Assembly: GCA_025890175.1 (NCBI GenBank)
Contig: JANPYM010000007.1
Location: 419,561 to 483,560 of the forward strand
DNA length: 64,000 nt
Direction: 5' to 3'
DNA from: Ciborinia camelliae
Lineage: Eukaryota; Ascomycota; Leotiomycetes; Helotiales; Sclerotiniaceae
Part shown: piece after piece, positions 55,606 through 64,000 of the stretch
Layout of the letters: each line of letters starts with the position of its first letter
How positions within the stretch are numbered: the stretch's first letter is position 1
Program-made: the position numbers and the translations under genes
Notes under the pieces: model-generated
The model's input: the letters and a program-made list of their open reading frames with translations, nothing else
Told to the model about the DNA's origin: nothing
Databases searched by the model: none

Positions 55606-57161
55606 ATGCCTTTTGAATACGGAAGATTAAAATATTGATGACAGGGCGAGTATCTTTGCCAAAGTGCAAAAAAAGACTGTGGTACAGGAGTCAGCACTGG
55701 AAGTAGATCGATCATTGCAGCTTGATGATGGAAACATACTTGTATCGAACTCGTTTGTTTGTTATCAGCTTGATGATGGTTTTGAATATAGGTTGTGATG
55801 GTGGTGAGATTAATCAACAAATCTGCGACAGACTTCAATACCTGTTAGCGGAAGGCTTGGAACAGACTCGAAGGTACTTACCACTGACTGATTTTTCCGG
55901 ATCGTCAATCTCAAATTTTTGTTCTTTCTGCACAAAGACTTATCGAGTAAACTTGAAGCATATGCCGATTCAAAATGAAACAGTGGTGCTCAAGTTAGGT
56001 TTGAATTCTCGTCGCAATCCACAGATCGATCAGAAAATGTTTCGCTGGTTCAGGATATTTCGATTTGGTGTGGAAAACTGAACAATGTAAATAAGTGCTT
56101 TACCGTGCAATGTGTAATTGAATTTGTAAGATTTTTGATCCTCGTGACTGTCCAAATAAGCTCCGAACACTTGGCCCAAATCGTTCCATGACCTACACGC
56201 CGTCACTTCACTGAGGTGCAGTTGAAGATTGGTTGCAGATGATAAAACAATAGAATTCGAAGAATTGATTAAATAATCTAGGTAGTAATCAAGAAATAAA
56301 AGATTGGATGCTTCTCGAAAGGTTTGCTGGTTGTGGATGAGGTTGTGACTTGAAAATCGAAGTTGAAAATAATAACAATAGGTTTTGTGGGTCAAATCTT
56401 CGCTAATTTTATTGCTGAAAGGGCAAATTAAATCTTGAAGCAAGAATTTATTCAATAATTTCATTGGTTATGGTGTTAGACTCCATATTTGTGATTATAT
56501 TTAGAAGTGTCGAGGGTTGTTTAATCTAGAGCTTCTCCTTTCGAGGCTCGGTTAATTACCGAGAAGAGGAAAAACAGTCTCTTCTCAACCCAATGTAAAG
56601 GAAATACTTCTAATTCCTGTTATTGAATCAGAATCCAACTGAGAATTGGTTTATCCATATACACCAGTTTGGACAAAAGAAATAAGGTATATAATACTTG
56701 AAATTTGAAAGAATTGTGACAAGGATTACATTTACGCTAGTACCAAAATCCCATAGTAATTCATTCATTTCCGTCATTAGTGGCTTATTACTGCCTTATA
56801 GTAGTTATCAGGCACAAACAAATACAGTAACCATACTTGAAGCTATTCCCATAAGATATATTCCGATAAACAACAAATAGCTTTGCAAACTTTCCTCCAA
56901 AAGCACCATATCAAACGCGACAATACAAAATACCAAGCTGTACGTGCCCAATCTAATACCTTAAAACGTTATACAGTGCTCATTTGATTAAATATACGGT
57001 CGAGGCACGGTGGGAATGGAAGTTTAGAATCTCCCAGATCAAACTAATCTTTCACCACACGTTCTCTTCCAATTACTATCGTTCCACCACTCTGATATGA
57101 CCTATATCGGCCTTTATTTGCAACTGCTAATGTCCCTTCTGATCTAGTACATTCAACCACC
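55606..57161. other. AT-rich stretch with unproven frames
   Basis: A minus-strand frame at 56030-56464 (144 codons, MKLLNKFLLQDLICPFSNKI ... LSEVTACRSWNDLGQVFGAY) is the longest candidate, but it is AT-rich, has no recognisable domain and overlaps a plus-strand frame (55722-56081). I list it as unproven. A TTACCGAGAAGAGG stretch and AT-rich DNA follow; the last 100 bases lead to the gene at 57162. Confidence 0.35.
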
Positions 57162-57549
57162 ATGTCCTCCCGCCAGAACCAGTCTGTCTCCCTCCCTGTT
57201 CCCGCCCCTCCTCCCGTTCTGTGCGCTGCCTTCGCCGCCTTGACCCCGATACAACAAGTATCCGCCGAGGCCACCTTCCATGGGCTCTATGGCCACCTTC
57301 GCCGCTCTCCCACTCCGGAGGGTCGGATTGAGTGGATAAACGCCATCTACGCCAATGGCTGGGCTGTAAGTTCTCTTCTTCACTCAGCTGTTTTACTTGT
57401 TACATTGTTCCAGTTGTGTTTGACTTTCAGGGGAGATATATGGAACGAAATCTATGGAACTAGAACTAATTTCTGTTTATTTATAGGAGGCCATTTATGT
57501 CGACGCAGACCCTGTCCGCCCTCCACCTACCAGGCAGGCACAACAGTAG
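57162..57549 (+). CDS. small hypothetical protein (88 aa, two exons)
   Basis: Exons 57162-57365 and 57487-57549 give 88 aa. The 121-nt intron (donor GTAAGT, acceptor TTATAG, phase 0) joins NAIYANGWA to EAIYVDADPVRPPPTRQAQQ. The N-terminus is Ser/Pro/Val-rich (QSVSLPVPAPPPVLCAAFAA); the centre LTPIQQVSAEATFHGLYGHL-RRSPTPEG looks helical. The start context is CACCATGTC. It is GC-rich against AT-rich flanks, which may point to a different origin or just to low mutation pressure. I do not recognise the family. Confidence 0.55.
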
Positions 57550-60500
57550 AGACTGGCCTCGCCGCCTCTTCTCTCTCTGCCTCTCCCCTCTCATCTCCCC
57601 TCCTCTCCGCCGATTTCTCTCTGGGCTCTTCTCCGATTTCCGCTGCGTTGCGTTTCTCGGCCCTTGGGGCGTTTTTTTAGATAGTTGTAAATGCACCTTT
57701 GGAGTGGAGCATTGGCTCTTGCTTTTGATACCCGAAGAATGACGTTGTTTATTCTGATGTGATGATTTGTGAATATGTGAGTGTTTGAACATTAAAGAGA
57801 CAATGAAAGTCTCATTTGCCTCAAAACTGGCCGATAATCAATCAAACTAGTGAGTTAATTTTGTGTTTTGAGCCTTGTATCAACTAGAAAAGCTGGGGGA
57901 AGAACAGAGATTGCAGGCTAAGGGAATAATAATCTACAATTTCATACTCTGAGCTTCTAGGAGTCAAGGTATCCTGAAGCCCCCACCTCGCCCATTACAA
58001 TAGTGAATTCACAATATATTCACTTTCAACTTATTCCCAAGGTCACAATATGGTGCTATAAAAGCCTCTCCTCCGATGGCATGAAAAGCCTCCCATGATA
58101 TGGAAAAGTCGCCAAATGATGAAACAGTCCATATTCTCTTGTCATCATAACTAGTCCCAATCGGCTCTCCTCTTTAGTTAGATGTCCCCTCTGCTAAAAT
58201 CCATATCTTTTCTCACCGCTGCTCCTCTCATCATCTTCCTTGAAAAAGGTTTGCACTCAAGACTGGAAGATCAATATTTTTCACCGCCGCTTCAAGCTGC
58301 AGACTGGTTCAAGCTGCAGACTTTCGTTGTTGTTTAGTATTTTAGTATTTGTACTTTTAGAATTTCACAGTTGGCTGCAGCGTATTTTGAACAGAAAAAC
58401 CAAAAGCTCACGCACAAGAAGACTTCACTCCTATTTCGATATTGCGCAGATCAAGTTACATGGAAAGAACACGGCAGGTTGGACTTTGAAGTTCTTTCAG
58501 AGCAGAATTCGACTTTGAAACATGGTGGTGATATTAGTACCGAAACTCGGAAGAAATCTATTTTGGGGGGAGGGGTTGAGGAGGTGGGGTTTAGAAATAT
58601 ATAAGGGTGCCTTTGTTGGTTGAGAACAATGCAAAGGCAGAAAAGCGATGGTCCCGTTATAGAAAGGAGGATGGTTCAAGCCACTCTGCGGAACTGCCCT
58701 GGCCCTTATTATAAAACTCTAGGTAAACTTTCACAATGCAATGAATGCGCTTCAGAAACAGACAATAGGGATGTATATGTGGCAATGAACATTATAAACC
58801 ACAACAGCAACGGGGCCATATTTTCGGCAAACTTCAAATCAGAGGATATATTTCAGAAATTCCCCAAAAGAAACACGAAGAAATTCATGTTTGCGGAAAG
58901 ACTGTGTAAATAGCTCCTCCGAGCACCCATATTTTTGGCGTTTGTGGTCATTGGGATGAAATCTAGAGAACACCTTCGAACCCCACTTCAAGATCCTTAT
59001 ATGCAGCAAAATGTTCGAATCATTCAATTCTGTAGGGAGTGCCTCATAACAAAAGGCGCCAATACAGGCTGAGTGAATGCCTTGAAATCTGATTGACTTC
59101 GTGAACCCAAAGATGTAGCCAAAAGATTCACCCTTCGTACCCATCCCTATCTCTCTAAGTCTATAACCCCTCGCTCCTGCGATGATCAAACTTGATGGAT
59201 TCAGCACTCAAGTCTCCAACAGTCTTATTCCATGGGAGTGTAGACATGAACAGCTCCAATATACCTTAAACAAATCGTAAGAAAAGTTATTGTGAATTTC
59301 CGATACATCCATGCTCAGACATCACCAGATAACGTGGTATGAAAAGTAATAACCGACAGTGAGAACTGCAAAAAAAGACGACAATATTAGAAAACCGACA
59401 ACAATTGCCGTCTCATCCCCGAACCCCTCTTTACAAACCGATGGTCATAGATCTCAGATCAGAGTTTCCACTGCAGCAACACAAAGAAAAAGTCAGCAAG
59501 GCTTGCCTCATATAGCCTGTGAAGTCTATCTTATTCAACCTGTTGAACTGTGATTTTCAGCTGCAGATCACAATCCTTTTATACCCGTACAAGAACCTTC
59601 AACCCAAGTCCTTACTTCCCAGGTCGGATCAAATTCACCCCCAAGTTGACTTCCCCACTCCATACTATAGGGGAGCATGGGGTAACAGAGGTGGTTTTCA
59701 CAAGTCACCCGAGCACTAGTCTAGCGTAAAATTAGCTCAGGAAGTAGCTTATAAGCAGCCTCACTTTAGATCTTCAATCCTCATCCTTCATCTCCAAAGA
59801 TAGAGTCCAATCCCTCATGGTGACAAGAAGAGGAATTCAGCCGTAACCCTTGCATCTTAAGTGGCAGCCCCGTAATGCAATACAAAAATCTCTTCACATG
59901 CATAGGTATACACGTTCCCAGCGCCCAGAAAATGGTGACGGTTGTAAACTACCGACAGCAAGCAAGCAAGCAAGCATATTGCTCAACTCAGCACCATAAA
60001 CCCAGCAGTTTTTTGCCCCCGCCCACCCACTTTCCCCTCTCTAAAAATTGTCTCCCACGAAATACCACCTTCATTGAAAATTTGAAAGACAACACAAACA
60101 AACAACGACAACAACAAGACTCCCAAAACAACAGCAATAAAATACAAACCTCAGACGATATCTGTCAATCGAGTAATCTCTCCTTCCTCGTTCCAACCTC
60201 CTCGTGCCATATAAGCAGACAGCTTTGCATGGTAACATGGCATGAGTATGGATCACTCCGCAAACTAATGTGAAGTACTGACGTCTGTGACCATTGCCTA
60301 ATTTGCAGAAAAGAGTCAAGATGGTCTTTTTTATAGACACGGGGACTTTCCCAATACCATTCGGCACTTACTTTTTTTTCGGCTATAAAGATCGCAATAT
60401 GGAGTGAATATAACGTGGAAAATTATTAGATGGCAAGGGTGCTAGATGAAAAAGACCTGCTTGAATGTCCTGCTAATAAGATACCTACACACCTGCAGAC

Positions 60501-60964
60501 CACAAATATTTTGAAGACAAACCATTTGTAAGAAAAGTATAAAATTGTTATGATCTCAAGAATCTGCTACGGACTACTATATCTGATACGAAATAATCAC
60601 TATACAGTCATGTAAGTGTATTCGCAGTCAAAGCCTCCTACCAATGAAGCGATACTTCCTAACTCTCCTCTCTCGCTGTTACATATGTCTTTTCGCTCTT
60701 AATTGCAATTGTGCTCCTTCTTCACATACTTCCGCAACATTGGGCTTGAGACAAAATTGGCAGTTTGGGAATAGACGCATTGGCTATCTTAATTGCCATC
60801 CTGGGCGTGTGTATCTATTGAGAAGGCACTACAAAGGATATTTTAGATATCGTATTGAAGTCTCATATTTCCGATAATGGCCCGTATTCTCGGTTAGCTG
60901 GTGATTCGCCGCCAATTCAGATTTTGAAGGATATGTTGAAACATCGTTCGCCATCGGGAGCTCT
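57550..60964. other. gene-poor stretch
   Basis: No gene is firm in 3.4 kb. Frames at 58620-58913 and 58839-59207 oppose each other without signals. A plus-strand frame at 60644-60877 begins with a signal-like MKRYFLTLLSRCYICLFALN but has no other support. A CAAGCAAGCAAGCAAGC run lies at about 59959-59975. Confidence 0.35.
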
Positions 60965-62859
60965 TCACTTTGGAGTTGGCCCTGTAGGAGTGGTTGGGGA
61001 TGGTTTTGAGGACTCAGCAGCTGGAGCATCCACGCGACTTCTTCCACCACCGTTTCTGCCACCCCTTCTGCCCATATTTCCACCTCTACCGCCACGCGGC
61101 GCCGGATTGGCAGGTGGCGGAGGAGGAGCTCTAGGAGCTGGACCAGTGCGTGGTAGCTGATTTCCTTTTCGTTGCATGACGTGGACAGTACCTTGGGCAA
61201 CTGAAACTGGATTCGCAGCCATTGCTTTCTTTAAACCTTCCGAGTCTTCAAAGTCTGCATATGCGAAGCCTTTCTTTTTATCTATCTCCACCATGGAAAT
61301 CTTGCCGAACTTCTCCAATGCTTCTCTGAGCAGGGGTTCGGTCACACCTTGAGATGGATTGGCATGCTTGATAAAAGCTTGTCGGGCACCTTTAGATGGA
61401 GCATCCACTTGAGGTTTTGATCCTCGGTTTGGAGTAGCCTGTTGGGGTGGCGCTGTAGTTGGAGTTGGAGGGGCAACTTTAGGAGTAGATTTCGGGGCAA
61501 CTTGAGGCGCAGGTGAAGACTGAGAGCTTGCAGTGCTTGGTCGTTGTTGAGGTCGTTGACTGTCGGGTTTTCTTAGTAGAACCATTGGTGGCGTTGGGGC
61601 TGTAGCAGTGGTTGTTGGCGCCTTGTTCGCAGACGGTTCGGTAGCATGGTTTTGGTTGCCTCTTCTAGATCTTCGGCTACCTGACTGAGCACTAGGCTGG
61701 ACGGGGCCTACTTTAGGGCCAGTAGGCGTTGTAGGTGTAGATGGAGAAGAGGCGGTATTATTGGGAGTGGCGGTGGACTTTTCAGAAGCTTCGGCTTTTA
61801 CTGCACTAGCCGTATCCCGTTTAATACGGCGATGCGCCTGTGAGGGGTTGAGTCCGAGATCCCGACGTAGCATCCGAACATGAGCAGCGACAACAGCTTG
61901 TCTTTCATTCGCAGGAATTTTGGAAGTATCAAGCTTCGGAACATTCTTTTCAGTACTTGTTGAAGCAGCTGCGGCTGTCGATGATGAGGGGGGTGCAGCC
62001 GCTGTTTTTTTCGCAGCTTCTCTATTCAAAATCTTAACAGCTTCTTGTGTAGCTGCGACTTTGTCGATTTTGGAATTCTTATTGGTCTTTCTGGCATCAT
62101 CGGTAGAAGTCGATCCTTCATTGGACTTTGACGACTTTGAGATTTCTTGTTTCTTTGCTGCCTTGGCCGCCGACTCCTTGGTTTTGTTGGCCTTCTTATC
62201 CTTCAGGAATTGAACCAAAGGGGTTACAGTGACCTTCTCGGCCTTTCCTGTGGCAGCATCTTCGCCTTCTGTACCAAACTCTTTGGTGGTGATTGGGTTC
62301 GCCAATCCTTCCAAAAAGGCCATAAATTCCGAATCCTGATCAATTGTCCCTGCCCTAGCATCTGTACGACGTTTAAGACCTGCGGGGACTCTACTGTAAG
62401 GCGCAAATTCAACAGTGGGTGGTCCAATTAGACAAGAATTTGTATATGTATTCTTTGCATCTTCAAAAGTCGACTTTCGCACGGCTTCGGAAAATGGTAA
62501 GAGATAGTCACTATTGGTCAAGTGAAAATATGCTCGGGAAGGTCGAGATGGCTTGGAAGGGCTGTATTTATCTGTAAGCACCGCTGGCGCATACTCCACG
62601 AAAGTACATACTCTTTAGAATCTTTTCCTAATTTGTATTGAAACCAATCAACCTTTCCTTGCCCTAACTTCCACTCATCACCAAGAATAGAAGAGAATTC
62701 CGCCTCTGTAAGTCCAGGAGCTAGTCTGCGAACGATAAGCTTCGTTTTGGAACTTGCTGGCTTGCTAGCGGTTTGTTTGGAAGCATTCCCTGATGTCTGG
62801 GTAGACGTGACCGAAAGAACACCATTCGTTTGATGGCGAGTTCCTGCGGTAGTAGCCAT
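60965..62859 (-). CDS. UPF3: nonsense-mediated mRNA decay protein Upf3
   Basis: Exons 62859-62612 and 62561-60965 give about 614 aa. Upf3 binds Upf2 and helps mark mRNAs with premature stops for decay; it shuttles between nucleus and cytoplasm. The Smg4/Upf3 domain fills the N-terminus: KLIVRRLAPGLTEAEFSSIL, VDWFQYKLGKDSK-DPSKPSRPSRAYFHL and AKNTYTNSCLIGPPTVEFAP-YSR. Long Lys/Ser/Thr/Pro-rich linkers follow, with EAVKILNREAAKK. An RRM-like fold lies near the C-terminus (RQAFIKHANPSQGVTEPLLR-EALEKFGKISMVEIDKKKGF-AYADFEDSEGLKKAM), then an RGG tail (PRGGRGGNMGRRGGRNGGG). The 50-nt intron (donor GTATGT, acceptor AATACAG) is chosen because it alone restores the family's PSKPSRPSRAY block in frame. 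The start is at 62859; the open frame above it is leader. Confidence 0.93.
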
Positions 62860-63646
62860 CTTGAATGATATTTGTGAAGACAAATGGGACCGGAGCTTAG
62901 GTCGACTTTCTACGAAGGTATTGCGCAGAATGTCGTCGAACAGGGTAATCAAATACCACGTTCCTCAACTTCTGCAACCTTACAAGTTGTTGAGAGTAAC
63001 ATACATATAAGAAAATGCGACAAAGATCTATAACATCCGAGAAATCATCCACTACCTAGGTTGTTGTTTTGTTTGTGCAAGCAGAAAGAAGTTTGAGTGT
63101 ATTGTGATTTTGGTTGTGCTGATTGATGATTTCCCCATGATGCTCATAAATAAATAAGGTTAGACGTGGGGCATACCACTGAAGGTCCTGGAGCCGGGAT
63201 ATCTAATCACCGATAATACGGTCATCTTTCAGACAATTTCTGTCAAGAACATCGGCTACACTACGATATTGGGAATAGCGCGGTATCATTCCAAGTACAT
63301 TCTCAGATGAGGCACATGAAGGTGCATTTCATCCAGAGGATTACGAAGAATCACTCCCCGAAGATTACCGTAGCTTCGAAGAAGACGACGTCAATTCTGA
63401 AGAGAGCATTGAACAAGCTAATTACGACCACTTCAACGCAACATTTGTTGAAAATCCATACAAATTACCAAAGCGCACCTCCAACCTTGAGACGATATAG
63501 AAGACCCCGAAGAACCAAAAGAGGATTCAGGAAGATACTTGACTGCTCCGAGGTTGAGAAACTTCGTGCCACAGTACAATCTTGTTCGTTTACGCATTCA
63601 AAAGAAAGCTCAAGCGTCTGCCCCTCGCCTTATCAAAGCAATCAAC
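62860..63646. other. divergent promoter region between UPF3 and PPG1 with acidic open frames
   Basis: This is the shared upstream region of two divergent genes. On the plus strand, 63305-63500 reads HPEDYEESLPEDYRSFEEDD-VNSEESIEQANYDHF..., and 63501-63646, in the PPG1 frame, reads DDIEDPEEPKEDSGRYLTAP..., both with a coding look but no ATG and a shift between them. I could not build a gene from them. They may be part of an unannotated gene or old coding sequence. Confidence 0.4.
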
Positions 63647-64000
63647 ATGAGTTCCACAGTACCCCGCCCTGGCGCCGCGAAACTGGGACCTCGTTCCGGT
63701 CTTGAGGAATGGTTAGCAGAGGCAAAACAATGTCATTACTTGCCGGAGTGGGCAATGAAACAACTTTGCGAAATGGTAAAGGAGTGCTTAATGGAAGGTA
63801 TTTGCTTTCTGCATTCCTCGTTGGCATCTTCTTGTACTGATTCTTCTCATCACAGAGTCAAACATACAACCCGTCGCAACTCCTGTCACTATTTGTGGTG
63901 ATATACATGGTCAATTCTACGATTTACTCGAGCTTTTCCGTATTGCTGGTGGTATGCCTGGCGAGACCAATGTTCAAGCCCCCACCACTGTTATCAACAC
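63647..64000 (+). CDS. PPG1: PP2A-family serine/threonine phosphatase catalytic subunit, PPG1 type (5' part)
   Basis: Exon 1 (63647-63797) and exon 2 (from 63856, cut by the window end) encode about 98 aa so far. The 58-nt intron (GTATTT...CACAG, phase 1) joins KECLMEE to [27 protein letters not shown] is the first metal-binding signature of PPP phosphatases (Asp and His bind the metals), followed by [15 protein letters not shown]. The [27 protein letters not shown]-terminus and GGMPG fit Ppg1 better than PP2A or Sit4, though the rest is needed to be sure. In yeast, Ppg1 acts in glycogen storage and with a STRIPAK-like complex. An 11-residue extra N-terminus ([11 protein letters not shown]) precedes the usual start. 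Confidence 0.88.

Noticed and set aside
56030..56464. 144-codon minus-strand frame as a gene
   Set aside because: AT-rich, no domain, no splice partner and an overlapping frame on the other strand; left as unproven.
60644..60877. 77-codon frame with a signal-like start
   Set aside because: The hydrophobic start alone is weak; there is no other coding evidence, and it sits in the 3' flank of UPF3.
1..64000. tRNA, rRNA, CRISPR, operon or bacterial-style signals
   Set aside because: I found no convincing tRNA arms or rRNA segments, and the genome is fungal, so CRISPR arrays and operons are not expected; none was seen.

Overview
This window is nuclear DNA of a filamentous ascomycete (Pezizomycotina; a Leotiomycetes/Sclerotiniaceae-type genome is my guess from overall style, not proven). 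The evidence is short GT-AG introns (about 46-220 nt) with CTAAC/CTAAT-like branch sites, fungal-only protein types (Helo-like N-terminus with ankyrin repeats, luciferase-domain protein, F-box and VCK/LYG-type proteins), and AT-rich blocks with transition-only decay typical of repeat-induced point mutation (RIP). All gene models are my own splicing of the sequence; no search was run.

Layout. 1-1740 is an AT-rich, RIP-like repeat block. 2866-8285 holds a mitochondrial hydroxyacid-oxoacid transhydrogenase and a low-complexity protein of unknown function. 9205-12968 is a graveyard of small mobile elements: a TA-flanked terminal-inverted-repeat element, two solo LTRs, a hAT-type element and a foldback element. 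13654-14007 is a small orphan gene. 16158-25355 holds a tandem family: one broken fragment and three full three-exon paralogues, all with identical intron phases. 25556-26180 has a 13-bp minisatellite and an artificial assembly gap. 26-45 kb has well-spaced genes: an F-box protein, two coiled-coil proteins, a luciferase-domain protein, a dead methyltransferase and threonine synthase with a general-amino-acid-control site upstream. 45099-47410 is an NLR-like Helo/ankyrin gene. 49742-53880 is a decaying multi-exon gene with a zinc-protease HExxH motif. 54.4-57.6 kb holds an inverted broken copy of part of the gene at 6145-8285, a putative secreted protein ending in a cysteine run, and an 88-aa orphan. 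60965-64000 has UPF3 and the start of a PP2A-family phosphatase (PPG1 type), in divergent orientation.

How it fits together. The housekeeping genes (transhydrogenase, threonine synthase, UPF3, PPG1) sit in GC-balanced islands. Between them lies accessory DNA where genes duplicate, invert and decay. The most interesting parts are the paralogue array (16-25 kb) with a shared promoter box, the HExxH gene relic, the far-moved inverted gene fragment, and short palindromic elements repeated across the window. About half of the window shows no convincing gene.
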